From assembly GCF_900129635.1 (NCBI RefSeq), contig NZ_FSRB01000002.1, forward strand, positions 1,020,727 to 1,084,726: a DNA stretch of 64,000 nucleotides. The letters run 5' to 3'. The translations under genes and the position numbers were made by a program. The notes beneath the pieces were generated by a model that saw only the letters and a list, made by a program, of their open reading frames with translations, was not told the origin of the DNA and did not search any database. The DNA is from Singulisphaera sp. GP187. GTDB lineage: Bacteria; Planctomycetota; Planctomycetia; Isosphaerales; Isosphaeraceae. Numbering within the stretch: position 1 is the stretch's first letter; every line of letters starts with the position of its first letter. Shown one piece after another: positions 54,801 to 63,023 of the stretch.

Positions 54801-54922
54801 GGGGTCGGCATCGTTCGTCGGTCGATCACCGGGAACCGTCGCGGATGGCCCACCTCGGCACGGAAGGGGTCCGACAATTCCATCGCGCTGAGATCGTCGC
54901 ATAGAGCTCGTCTTTGAGTCAT
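51866..54922 (-). CDS. Membrane Ser/Thr protein kinase with TPR sensor part (1,018 aa)
   Basis: Start chosen at ATG 54922 (MTQRRALCDD) with GGAGGAG upstream. A domain of about 150 residues precedes the kinase (ELIYHEFCLAESNGL). Kinase about 150-465: glycine loop LGRGSFARVYLAEQ, Lys in LVVLKISTR, catalytic loop HGDIKPSNILL (HGD replaces HRD), metal loop DFNLAVG (DFN replaces DFG), and APERLQAV. One membrane segment about 490-512 (FALAATVLALVLCATAMTVL) is followed by a TPR-rich part of 500 residues. The HGD and DFN variants are common in planctomycete kinases and probably keep activity. Topology implies the TPRs lie across the membrane. No sigma factor gene is adjacent. Confidence 0.9.
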   Translation of the reverse strand: MTQRRALCDDLSAMELSDPFRAEVGHPRRFPVIDRRTMPTPADSSPLAAGSLEAIVAELTEGWDRGERPQVEAFLGRMSTAHPADIVELIYHEFCLAESNGLAPDPSEFLRRFPDREASLDRLFRLHGALSSTQLREWSDPDILPEVGDEIGPYILKRELGRGSFARVYLAEQTNLDDRLVVLKISTRLTLEPRLLARARHSHIVEVLWHGSAENGTLQLICLPFLGGATLASVLAERRRIGSRPKSGRDLLSDLDRVSAPEFPKANLARPAREIVEGLSYPAATAWTVARLAEALDHAYVRGVAHGDIKPSNILLTADGNPMLLDFNLAVGWRLPGASDLPADTGGTLAYMAPERLQAVAESQRSSTPSAADRHRADIFALGIVLLETLTGRSPDLPQAKARTRQEIAVMLVESGRNGDDALRWLGRSSVPRGLRSILARCLAPDRADRYGQASELADDLDRWRTGRPLAFAEEPPWRFRIGRWARRQRFALAATVLALVLCATAMTVLWSSFQSTLRRQAEDKLSLLWDHDEADVFLFRRFGNWSPEKQGVAAENARKHLDRYNVLEDADWRLRNDVRNLPEPERSELEAWLLEQILRYTRALGERPKSPDDWLRAQALLDQVVSRTPFGPLQTQRRLLLEQIKETTARPIAIPPGNPARSALWIEDYLRGIEAEPRHARAALAHYQAVLKARPDSFWGHYRASTVAFRLGDQLAAVEHLRRCIAQRPRNVALRAQLAGCLFMLGQYDAALEECTKALELDPDHTVSTRNQTYVRSRLGQGDHVVSDLDRIELLTGSQNEVLTLKFRLEAMGSADRTGTARDSNHVEPIPMSDEEADLDTRVLRATQFRDRNRPDEALLELDKILRLEPEHLEARFYRAMLLRKLKNCKAVADFAYLVEHPRLDELIPQYKRAVSIYHHRTSDLLRANQPAAAIQVAQAGLVQAKRYQSMLGESHYALARAYASAAKSNASLVQRVVEELTEVAKTNPKLLGESFEKDSNFDGLRDRVRPPQIKSR

Positions 54923-55622
54923 CACCGTGACCGCTCCTCCCGCGGTCGGCTTGGCTCGGGATACCTCCAGGGCAAAGAAGGCACTCCCTCGCCTCAATTC
55001 GTTGGTTTGAGTTACCGATGCATCGGCCCCAAAAGGCAAATCACGCTCGCCTGCCCAGTTCGCGAGGCGCGATCCACTTTTCTGTGTCTTTCTTTTGAGA
55101 CGGCTGGGAGAACGGAACACCGCGATCCGGCTCGGCTTCGCGCCGCCGACTTGTACCAATGGAAGTTCGGCGTGGCTGTCGAGACCCATCGCTCAGGGCG
55201 CGGATCCATCGAAAACCAGGTGCAATCCGCTCAATTCATCGCGTCGAGCACTCTTTCGACTGTAGCAGTCAACCATTGTTGGATCTAGGGGCAAGAACCT
55301 GATTTACCACCCGTGGATCAGCACGTCGATAGGCTCTTGCTCGAACGGGTCATTATACCGAAGCACCCAGAAAAAGATCATGAAATCACAGGGAATTCGC
55401 TTCCAGCCAGCGAAATGTTCAATGAATCTGGGATCTTAGCCTCGAGAATATGGACGCTTGTCAAGGTGTTGGTGATAGCCTAGCTTGCTTACTCGGCCAA
55501 ACCCTCCCCGGGTGGGGCCGAAATCGGTCGCCAATGGGGAAAGGGGGGATCTTGGTTGTCCGGGTAGATTAATCATCGACGTCCGGGGCGGTTTGCTCCA
55601 GTCCCGGTTGCTGGTGGAATCA
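54923..55622. other. Intergenic region, no gene seen
   Basis: About 700 bp upstream of the kinase gene. It should contain the kinase promoter. AT content rises at 55290-55460. No repeat, RNA or motif was recognised. Confidence 0.45.
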
Positions 55623-56366
55623 TCAATCAAAGCGAAGCCGGCCGTAGTCTTCATAACGATGGAAGCTGGGCTGGGTCAGGGGGGCTGAGCTGGTCAGGAT
55701 CGGTTTGTTGTTGCCTGCGCCGTAATCATAGCGGCAGAGCGCGAACCGCCACTCATCGCCGGACTTGGGTCGCCCGCCGGAGGGTCCGAAGATCGACCAG
55801 GGGATTCGGCCTTCGACGGTCCAGCCGAGATCGGCGTCGCCCGGTTGATCGACCGTCCCCCGACGGGTCGCGACCGCCTTCATACCGAGTGGAGGGCGGG
55901 CGGCCAGGGTGGCGAAATCGAAGCCCCGCTTGGGGAACGCGAGCTCGAGGATCACCGAGCGAGGATTGACCTGAAACTCGTAATACTCGGGCCGCTCGGC
56001 GTGTGGCTTGAAGAAGAGCTCGAAGACGTCCCCTTCCCAAAGGTGGTCGTTGCGCTTCGTCCCGAACGAACGGAGGTCGGTGTCCTCCATCTCGGCGGCG
56101 AAATAGAGCGCTTCGTCGTCCCAGACCAGGCGGGCTCGTGTCACCTTCGGTCCCTCGGTTTTAGTCCAGAAGATGGGGAATTGATCGATGACTTGGGCGT
56201 TTGCCCAGGATGGATCGTCGAGTCGGCCATCGATCGTGGGGGCGGCGCTGACCTTTCGACAAATGGCGTCTTGCGTGGCTGGTGGAGTGGCTTGGTCGTC
56301 CGCAACGCAGGGGATCACACCGAGCGCGAGCCCTGCGAACGCTGTCAACCATCGGGTGCAGGTCAT
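55623..56366 (-). CDS. Secreted CBM9-like carbohydrate-binding protein (247 aa)
   Basis: ATG 56366 after GAGAGG. A signal peptide ends around CVADDQA. The mature part is a family 9 carbohydrate-binding module: APTIDGRLDDPSWANA, ARLVWDDEALYFAAEMED, EGDVFELFFKP, YYEFQVNPRSVILEL, and GWTVEGRIPWSIFG. No catalytic domain is attached, so it is a stand-alone periplasmic or surface binding protein, probably for cell or algal polysaccharide ends. It is divergent from a GT39-like gene with a 261-bp gap. Confidence 0.9.
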   Translation of the reverse strand: MTCTRWLTAFAGLALGVIPCVADDQATPPATQDAICRKVSAAPTIDGRLDDPSWANAQVIDQFPIFWTKTEGPKVTRARLVWDDEALYFAAEMEDTDLRSFGTKRNDHLWEGDVFELFFKPHAERPEYYEFQVNPRSVILELAFPKRGFDFATLAARPPLGMKAVATRRGTVDQPGDADLGWTVEGRIPWSIFGPSGGRPKSGDEWRFALCRYDYGAGNNKPILTSSAPLTQPSFHRYEDYGRLRFD

Positions 56367-56627
56367 TGTGGGACGTCCTCTCCAGCGAAATGCGGTTTGT
56401 CGATCAGGCCGGTGTCCCGGGCTGAGGCCGCGAGCTCTGAAAATAGCCGAACCTTCGGGTTCAGGCAATCAGTGCGGTTTCCGGGCAACAAAGGGGGGGA
56501 TGCCCGCGGCGGTTCACCCCTTTGGGTCCTGGGTTGACCAAAGTGCCACTCTCGACCAGAATCCGCGGGCTTGGGGGGGAAGGGGCGTGTCGAGACCGCC
56601 TGTTCTTTTGGCTGGAGCCGACAAAGG

Positions 56628-58007
56628 ATGTCCGACCGTCGCATCGCCTGGGGACTGATCATTACGGCGGTTCTGGTCCGCGGGGCCGCCGTGTTCGTCT
56701 TACAGAGCCACCGGGTTCCCCATAGTACCTATGAGCATGGCGAGATTGCCGAGAACTTGCTCGCGGGGCGCGGGTTCTCGGTCCGTTTCCTCGGATCCGA
56801 TGGCCCCACTTCGCAGCAAGCGCCCGTCTATCCCTGGATTGTGGCCGGGGCCTATGCGATCGGGGGCGTCGAGACCCCGCGCTCGCTCCTGATCCTCGAG
56901 CTTGGACAAGCCGCACTGGGGGGGCTGCTGGTGGTCGCGGTCCTTGCCCTGGCCCGCGAGGTGGCGCCCGGCCGACCTTGGGTCGGTTGGCTGGCCGGTT
57001 CGATCGCGGCGCTCCATCCGACCTTAGTCTATGCGGCCACGCACGTTCAGGTGGCGCTGCTGGCGGCCACGCTCGTGACGGCGGCCCTGGCCTGGGGTTA
57101 TCGGACGGGGCGCACCGGGCGGGATCGCGATGCGCTGGTCACGGGGGGCTTGCTGGCTCTGCTCGGGCTGACCGATCCCATTCTGGCCCTGGTGGTCGCG
57201 GGAGTCGGGTGGGCCATTGTCATGGGTCGAGGGATGCGGGGAGCGGTTCGTCCGCTCGGTCTTGTCGGGCTCGCCTTGGCCGCCGGAGTTGCCCCTTGGA
57301 TCCTCCGGAACGGCCAGGTGCACGGCGAGCTCGTGCTGATCAAAAGCACGTTCGGCTACGCGTTCTGGCAGGGCAATTGCACGCTGAGCGAGGGGACGGA
57401 CAAGGTCGTCCGCGCCTCGGTCGAGCGGGCCCTCAGGCCGAAACGCGGCGGTCTTCAAGGGGTCAACGACTCACTTTGGGCCGCCCGGCACGAGGCGGGC
57501 TACCTGGATGACGTGGCGTTGACCACGGCCGATTACCAGGAGCTCGGGGCGGTTTCGGAACCGGAGCGTTCCCGGATCCTCTTTCGCAGGGCGCTGGTGG
57601 ATCTGAAGGAAGCGCCGGGGCGTTACACGTCGCTCTGTCTTCGTCGGCTCCGTTATTTCGTCTTCTTCGACGAGACGAACCCCAAGACTCGGAGCCTGAT
57701 TTATCGGGCGAGCCATTTGACGTTGACGCTGGCCGCGGCCCTCGGCTTGTTGCTGGCCCGCGCTGACCTGCGGTGGAAGCTAGGGCCGACCGTCGTTGCG
57801 GTGGCCCTGATCGCGCTTTTTCACTCGCTCACGATTGTCTCGGTGCGGTTTCACATCCCGATCGAGCCGCTCCTGGGTCTCTGGGCCGCGGCCGCCGTGT
57901 CGCGATGGGGAGCGAACTCACCGACGACCGTGGATCAGATCGAACGACTCGGGGTCGAACGCGGGCGGCTTGCCGGTCGCCCTGGCCTGTTTCACCCGGC
58001 CACCTGA
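56628..58007 (+). CDS. GT39-like polytopic membrane glycosyltransferase (459 aa)
   Basis: ATG 56628 follows GGAG at a longer spacing. The protein has about ten hydrophobic segments. The first loop has the GT-C fold mark HGEIAENLLAGRGFSVRF and APVYPWIVAGAYAIGG, as in ArnT/PMT-type enzymes that use lipid-linked sugars on the outer face of the inner membrane; the acidic residue in YEHGE is a candidate catalytic site. The donor and acceptor are unknown. The gene end overlaps the convergent small membrane gene by 90 bp (57918-58007). Confidence 0.83.
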   Translation: MSDRRIAWGLIITAVLVRGAAVFVLQSHRVPHSTYEHGEIAENLLAGRGFSVRFLGSDGPTSQQAPVYPWIVAGAYAIGGVETPRSLLILELGQAALGGLLVVAVLALAREVAPGRPWVGWLAGSIAALHPTLVYAATHVQVALLAATLVTAALAWGYRTGRTGRDRDALVTGGLLALLGLTDPILALVVAGVGWAIVMGRGMRGAVRPLGLVGLALAAGVAPWILRNGQVHGELVLIKSTFGYAFWQGNCTLSEGTDKVVRASVERALRPKRGGLQGVNDSLWAARHEAGYLDDVALTTADYQELGAVSEPERSRILFRRALVDLKEAPGRYTSLCLRRLRYFVFFDETNPKTRSLIYRASHLTLTLAAALGLLLARADLRWKLGPTVVAVALIALFHSLTIVSVRFHIPIEPLLGLWAAAAVSRWGANSPTTVDQIERLGVERGRLAGRPGLFHPAT

Positions 58008-58379
58008 ACCGGAGAGGCCGGGGGCCAGGCTGGTGGCGCAGCCCACGGCGGTGGTGCTGACCAGGAAGGCGGCCCCCCAGATCACGGCTTGCACCCAAGC
58101 CGGCGAGGTGAGCGAGGCCAGCCAGGCGCAGAGGAACGTTCCCAGCGGGACGAGGACGCCGATCGAGACACAAGCAACCGTGCGCGGCCAGGCCGATTCG
58201 CGGGAAGCGATGGGGATCCCCATTTCGAGGGCCTTCATCCGCTCCGCGTGGTCCCACGCCTGCCGCCTGTGAAGGATGCACGAAATCCAGGTCGCCGTGA
58301 CCAGGAGCATCGCCAAGATAAGCCCGACCACCACGAGGATCCCCCAGGAAATGGTCGGACTGAAATCGACTGGCTGCAT
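57918..58379 (-). CDS. Small membrane protein, paralog 1 of 3 (153 aa)
   Basis: ATG 58379 with CAGGAG upstream. The layout shared with the two genes behind it: N-terminal membrane helix (WGILVVVGLILAMLLVTATWI), cytosolic motif HAERMKALEMG, two more membrane helices, and a C-terminal tail ending DPESFDLIHGR. Function unknown. The HAERMKALE motif recalls small bacterial membrane proteins found beside sigma/anti-sigma genes, but none is present here. It is the last gene of the three-gene set. Confidence 0.8.
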   Translation of the reverse strand: MQPVDFSPTISWGILVVVGLILAMLLVTATWISCILHRRQAWDHAERMKALEMGIPIASRESAWPRTVACVSIGVLVPLGTFLCAWLASLTSPAWVQAVIWGAAFLVSTTAVGCATSLAPGLSGSGGRVKQARATGKPPAFDPESFDLIHGRR

Positions 58380-58410
58380 GATGAGCTCCTGTACCAGAAT
58401 GGTCGGACGA

Positions 58411-58854
58411 TCAGCCGCGACTGCCGACCACGTCGAAGGCGTCCTCATCAATGTTGGCCGGCTTGTGGGTCCGGTAGTCTTCAACGTGTGGCCCGGCCCA
58501 CCATCGCTCGAGTTGGCGATAAGCGAGAACCGCCCCGCTGATCACTCCCCCAAGTCCCACCACCCCGGCGGAGATCCAGAGGGGAATCTGAGCGGTATTT
58601 TCCTCGTGGGACGCCATCCAGGCGAAGAAGAAGACGGCCGTCGGAACGCCGAGGCCAAACGCGAGGCTGAGGCGTGCGGGACCCCAGAACGGTTCGTCCT
58701 TCGGCAGGGTCCGTCCCAGCTCCAGCGCTTTCATTCGCTCGGCATGTTCGAGTTCCCGCACGAGCCGCGCGTGCCTCAAGCCGAGGCTCACCGGGACGAG
58801 AATGATCGGAATCGACATGCCCACGATCGGGATGACGGCAATACTCGGGTCCAT
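58411..58854 (-). CDS. Small membrane protein, paralog 2 of 3 (147 aa)
   Basis: ATG 58854 lies three bases beyond the upstream stop, so translation is probably coupled. Same plan as its neighbours: N-terminal helix IPIVGMSIPIILVPVSLGL, then HAERMKALELG, two membrane helices, and the C-terminal DEDAFDVVGSRG. Function unknown. Confidence 0.8.
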   Translation of the reverse strand: MDPSIAVIPIVGMSIPIILVPVSLGLRHARLVRELEHAERMKALELGRTLPKDEPFWGPARLSLAFGLGVPTAVFFFAWMASHEENTAQIPLWISAGVVGLGGVISGAVLAYRQLERWWAGPHVEDYRTHKPANIDEDAFDVVGSRG

Positions 58855-58857
58855 GGC

Positions 58858-59391
58858 TCAGTATCTCGCTTCGGAAGGATGACCGTTTGAACCACGCTGA
58901 CTGACGACGTCGAACTCATCGGGATCGACGGTGGGCTTGGAAGTCACCCCGCGCCGGCGACTTGGCTCGAGGGGAGACAATGAGGCCGGCTGATTGAGCA
59001 GGAGGATCGTCCCGCAGATCAGGCTCGTCACTCCGAGCAGGCTCGCGGCGCTCCAGATCGGGAACGAGAAATTGGGTTGGTTTGAACTTGCCAACCCGGC
59101 CACGCCGATCAGGCTCGCCGGCATCAACATGACGAAGCCAACGACACTCCGGCGGGGCGAGGAAGCGGGCGAATCGGCGGCCAGGTTCCAGCCCAGATCC
59201 ATGGCCTTCATCCGCTCCACCGCGGACTGCTTGCCGCGGTGCCAGGCGAAGAGGAGGCCAAACAGAAACGCCAGAAACGCGAGTTCAGGCGTGTGGTAGC
59301 CGGGAGTCGCTTGCCAGGGCCTGGATTGGGTCGCGGCAAGCATCGTCGCACCCGCGATCAGGATCGGTACGACGAGAACCACGTCTTTCAT
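58858..59391 (-). CDS. Small membrane protein, paralog 3 of 3 (177 aa)
   Basis: ATG 59391 with AGGAG upstream; an in-frame TTG six bases earlier is less likely. First gene of the set on the minus strand. Three to four hydrophobic segments, the motif VERMKAMDLG after the second, and the C-terminal DPDEFDVVSQRG. The sequence has diverged more than the other two. Function unknown. Confidence 0.8.
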   Translation of the reverse strand: MKDVVLVVPILIAGATMLAATQSRPWQATPGYHTPELAFLAFLFGLLFAWHRGKQSAVERMKAMDLGWNLAADSPASSPRRSVVGFVMLMPASLIGVAGLASSNQPNFSFPIWSAASLLGVTSLICGTILLLNQPASLSPLEPSRRRGVTSKPTVDPDEFDVVSQRGSNGHPSEARY

Positions 59392-59577
59392 CGGCAACTC
59401 CTGACGCTCGGGACTCTGTTTCTGGGAAGTCTTGGGGGGTTCTGGTGCGGAGCGGGTGACTCGGGCCCCATCGGTCGCAGCCTCTCGCGATCGAGGGGGG
59501 CCGATGGTATTTTAAGTCACTCCCGAACATAAACCACGATGCTTTTCGTTTCGGATACCGGCCCAGAGGATTCACCG

Positions 59578-61077
59578 ATGGCACGCGACCACGTGTTGGC
59601 AATCGATCAGGGAACGACCAGCACCCGAGCCGTTGTCTACGACAACCGCCTGCGGACCGTCGGCCAAGCGCAGGCTGAAGTCTCGCCCACCTATCCGAAG
59701 CCGGGTTGGGTGGAGCATGACGCGGGAGCCATCGTCGGGTCGGTCGGTCCGCTCGTGACTCAGGCGCTCGCCGACGCCGGCCTCGGCGCGGATCGGATCG
59801 CGGCCATCGGTCTGACCAACCAACGCGAGACGACCGCGATCTGGGAGCGGCGAACCGGCCGTGCGATCGCGCCGGCTCTGGTCTGGCAGGATCGCCGGAC
59901 CAGCGCCTTTTGCGAGCAACACCGCGAGCGAGGCGCCTGGATCAGCGAGCGCACCGGATTGGTGCTCGACCCCTATTTCTCGGCCACCAAGATCGCCTGG
60001 CTGCTCGAGAACGTTCCCAACGCCAGGCGTCGCGCCGAGGCGGGCGAGTTGGTGGCCGGAACCGTCGACAGTCTCTTGATCTGGCATTTGACCGGGGGCC
60101 TCAAGCACGTCACCGACGTCACCAACGCCTCCCGCACGCTCTTAATGGACTTGCGGACTCTTCGCTGGGCCGATGACCTCTGCGACTTCTTCGCCGTCCC
60201 CCGCGGAATATTGCCCGAAATCCTTCCGAGTTCCGGGGAGTTCGGGCGCACCTTGGGCCTGGACTACCTGCCGGACGGCCTCCCGATCCTGGGTGTTGTG
60301 GGGGACCAGCAAGCGTCGCTCGTCGGCCAGGGGTGTTTGCAGGAGGGACAGGCGAAGTGCACCTACGGGACGGGGGCGTTCCTGCTCGTGCACACGGGGT
60401 CGAACGTCGTTCCCTCGACCCGCGGCCTGATCACGACCTTGGCCGCGACCCTGGGCGATGGCCCGCCGCAGTATGCTCTGGAGGGGAGCGTGTTCGTCGC
60501 CGGGGCGGCCGTACAGTGGTTTCGCGACGGCCTGAAGGCCGTCGGCGCGGCCCCCGAGATCGATGAGCTCAGCTTGCGCGCCGACCCGAACTCCGGCGTC
60601 CTCTTCATCCCCGCCCTGACCGGCCTGGGCGCTCCGCACTGGGACCCCGAGGCGCGGGGCACCCTCTTCGGCCTGACCCGGGCCACCTCGCTCGCCGACC
60701 TCGCCCGCGCGACTCTGGAAGGGGTCGCCTACCAGATCACCGACCTGATCGACGCGATGAACGCCGACTTGCCCTCACCGCTCTCCGACCTGCGGGTCGA
60801 CGGCGGCATGGCACGCTCCGACCCCTTCCTCCAGTTCCAGGCCGACTTGCTCGGCCTTCCGCTGCGACGGAGCCCCCAGCCCGAATCCACCGCGCTGGGC
60901 GCTGCCCTCCTGGCCGGCCTCGCCGCCGGAGTCTGGACCGACGCTTCGACGGCCGTCGATCACCTCCAAGCCGGTGGCCAGACGTTCTCACCCGGTAAGG
61001 ACGCCGCCTGGCGAACCGCCGCCTCGCAACGCTGGCAGCACGCGATCCAGACCGCGAAAAACTACTATCGAAGCTGA
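59578..61077 (+). CDS. glpK: Glycerol kinase (499 aa)
   Basis: ATG 59578 has AGAGGA eight bases upstream. A FGGY-family kinase of normal length: phosphate loop AIDQGTTSTRAVVYD, GWVEHDAGAIVGSV, the glycerol-contact segment LTNQRETTAIWERRTG, VWQDRRTS, GDQQASLVGQGC, and KCTYGTGAFLLVHTG. It converts glycerol and ATP to glycerol-3-phosphate in the cytoplasm. Regulation by PTS phosphorylation, as in Gram-positive GlpK, cannot be claimed from the sequence. No glycerol facilitator or dehydrogenase gene is adjacent. Confidence 0.94.
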   Translation: MARDHVLAIDQGTTSTRAVVYDNRLRTVGQAQAEVSPTYPKPGWVEHDAGAIVGSVGPLVTQALADAGLGADRIAAIGLTNQRETTAIWERRTGRAIAPALVWQDRRTSAFCEQHRERGAWISERTGLVLDPYFSATKIAWLLENVPNARRRAEAGELVAGTVDSLLIWHLTGGLKHVTDVTNASRTLLMDLRTLRWADDLCDFFAVPRGILPEILPSSGEFGRTLGLDYLPDGLPILGVVGDQQASLVGQGCLQEGQAKCTYGTGAFLLVHTGSNVVPSTRGLITTLAATLGDGPPQYALEGSVFVAGAAVQWFRDGLKAVGAAPEIDELSLRADPNSGVLFIPALTGLGAPHWDPEARGTLFGLTRATSLADLARATLEGVAYQITDLIDAMNADLPSPLSDLRVDGGMARSDPFLQFQADLLGLPLRRSPQPESTALGAALLAGLAAGVWTDASTAVDHLQAGGQTFSPGKDAAWRTAASQRWQHAIQTAKNYYRS

Positions 61078-61121
61078 GCGAGGATTCGCCGCCCGCCCTT
61101 TTTTACCCAGTGCAATCCGGA

Positions 61122-61157
61122 TTCCCTGGGACCGCGGGCGACCCGCCCGCATTTGAA
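61122..61157. repeat. Dispersed intergenic repeat, copy B
   Basis: TTCCCTGGGACCGCGGGCG and following bases match the copy at 37227-37262. It lies 45 bases after the glycerol kinase stop. The rest of 61158-61418 shows no gene. Confidence 0.6.
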
Positions 61158-61418
61158 TTCCTCATCGGAGTGTGTCGTCGTTTCGGATGGATTCCAACGT
61201 CCGCGATCGAGCCATTCGGAGCGATCCCGAATCGGTAGGATCTCCCCTTGGCCATTGAGTCGCCGCTACAATGCCCATCGAAACGTCTGAGGACCTCATC
61301 GTAACGGGACTTCGGGAACGCGCGTTCGCCGAGACCATGAGATGACGCACTGGCCCGCCTCGAATTCCTTCCCATTCGGCCCGTCCCACCGAATCCACTC
61401 CTACTGAGGGCTGCTTTC

Positions 61419-62684
61419 GTGAGAATGCCTTTCTCGACCCTGTTCACCGTTCTGGCTGCAATGGCCCCGGCGATTGCCGCGGCGGAGGATTCCGACACGC
61501 CGTTGCCCCAACTCGCCACCGAAGTGGCCTTCCCGAACCTGAAGTTCGACCGCCCGGTCGCTATGGACTACCCGAACGACGGCAGCAACCTGCTCTTCGT
61601 GGTCGAGCAGCATCAGGCCAAGGTCTGGTCGTTCCCCAACGACAAGGAGACCAGCCAGAAGCAACTGTTTCTCCAGCTTCCCGCCCCGATCAGCAAGGAT
61701 AATGAGGAAGGGCTGCTCGGCCTGGCGTTCCACCCGAAATACAAAGAGAACGGCCAGTTCTTCGTCTACTACTCGGCCGATGACAGCGCATCGGGCGGAC
61801 CGCGACGTCGATCGGTCGTCTCCCGGTTCCGGGTCTCCAAGACCGACCCGCGCGTGGCCGACCCCAAGAGCGAAGAACGGATCTGGATCGGCCCCGATGA
61901 TCCGTTCGGCAACCATAACGGCGGCTGCATCGCGTTCGGACCCGACGGCTTCCTCTACATCACGCTCGGTGACAGCGGCTCGGCCGACGATCCGTTGCGC
62001 TCGGGCCAGAACCCCAAGGATCACTTCGGCTCGATCTTGCGGATCGACGTCGACCATCCGGCCGACGGTAAGGCGTACGGGATCCCGAGCGACAACCCCG
62101 CGCGCCGCGACCCGAAGTTCGCCCACTGGGCGCCCGAGGTCTACTGCATCGGCCTGCGGAACGTCTGGAAGTTCTCGTTCGACCGTGAGACCGGAGACCT
62201 GTTCGCCGGTGACGTCGGCCAGAACCTTTATGAGATGGTCCACCTCATCAAGAACGGTGGCAACTACGGCTGGAGCATCAAGGAAGCCTTCCACCCGTTC
62301 CTCCCCCAGCGGAGGACCAAGGCGGATCCCGCCAGCCCGATCTCCCCGCCGCTGGTCGAATACCCCCACAAGCCGACCCCCGAGCGCCCCGACGACGGCA
62401 AGAGCATCACGGGCGGATATGTTTATCGAGGCAAGGCCCTCAAGGACCTGGTCGGCGTCTACGTCTACGGTGACTTCGACACCGGGCGAATCTGGGGCCT
62501 CCGCGAAAAGGGCGGCAAGGCGGTCGCAAGCGCCGAGCTGATCGACCTCAAGCCCGCGACGAAGCTGCCGATCGCCGCCTTCGGCGAGGATGCGGAAGGC
62601 GAGTTGTACATTCTTGCCTTCGGCAGCAAATCTTCCGCCGATGGTCGAATCTACCGGCTCGTGCCGAGGAAATCGGGGCTTTGA
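61419..62684 (+). CDS. Secreted PQQ-type sugar dehydrogenase (glucose/sorbosone family, 421 aa)
   Basis: GTG 61419 has GAGGG nine bases upstream; ATG 61425 is an alternative. A signal peptide of about 22 residues ends in IAAAED. The protein is a six-bladed propeller of the GSDH family: LLFVVEQHQAKVWSF, EEGLLGLAFHPKYKENGQFFVYYS, HNGGCIAFGPDGFLYITLGDSGS, GLRNVWKFSFDRETGDLFAGDVGQ, and NYGWSIKE. Such proteins oxidise aldoses with PQQ in the periplasm, though many family members have no proven substrate. No haem-binding motif is attached. Confidence 0.9.
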   Translation: MRMPFSTLFTVLAAMAPAIAAAEDSDTPLPQLATEVAFPNLKFDRPVAMDYPNDGSNLLFVVEQHQAKVWSFPNDKETSQKQLFLQLPAPISKDNEEGLLGLAFHPKYKENGQFFVYYSADDSASGGPRRRSVVSRFRVSKTDPRVADPKSEERIWIGPDDPFGNHNGGCIAFGPDGFLYITLGDSGSADDPLRSGQNPKDHFGSILRIDVDHPADGKAYGIPSDNPARRDPKFAHWAPEVYCIGLRNVWKFSFDRETGDLFAGDVGQNLYEMVHLIKNGGNYGWSIKEAFHPFLPQRRTKADPASPISPPLVEYPHKPTPERPDDGKSITGGYVYRGKALKDLVGVYVYGDFDTGRIWGLREKGGKAVASAELIDLKPATKLPIAAFGEDAEGELYILAFGSKSSADGRIYRLVPRKSGL

Positions 62685-62730
62685 TCGAGCCCGAGGAAAA
62701 GACGCATAAATCAGTCCATGCGAAGGCCCA

Positions 62731-62864
62731 AAGACAGGGAGCTTACACTCCCCGCTCGCCTTTCAAAGGCGAGCGAAATCCCTGGAACCACGATCGGTAC
62801 CGATCCTTGGTGATTGGTCTTCGCTCGCCTGAAAGGCGAGCGGGGAGCGTGAGCTCCCTGTCTT
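62731..62864. repeat. Large imperfect inverted repeat with inner hairpins
   Basis: Arms of 43-45 bp (62731-62775 and 62822-62864, starting AAGACAGGGAGCT) pair with two substitutions and one 2-nt gap. Each arm also folds alone (CGCTCGCCTTT/AAAGGCGAGCG at 62753-62775). The centre carries the palindrome GATCGGTACCGATC (62792-62805). This looks like a REP/BIME-type unit. Confidence 0.75.
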
Positions 62865-62918
62865 CCGACGGACGAAGAGCCCCGGTAACGTGGCGACGGT
62901 CTCCATTTTGCAGCCCCG

Positions 62919-62944
62919 AAGGGCGACCGTTCGCGGTCGCCCTT
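62919..62944. repeat. Perfect 11-bp hairpin with TTCG loop
   Basis: AAGGGCGACCG-TTCG-CGGTCGCCCTT. It lies in the convergent gap between the sugar dehydrogenase and DUF1501 genes. No T-tract follows. Confidence 0.65.
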
Positions 62945-63023
62945 CTCTGGAAACGGGACCACCAGCGAAGCAACAGGGATAGCCCACAACGGTTGATTTC
63001 TGATCGAGCGCCTCGGGTCAGGC

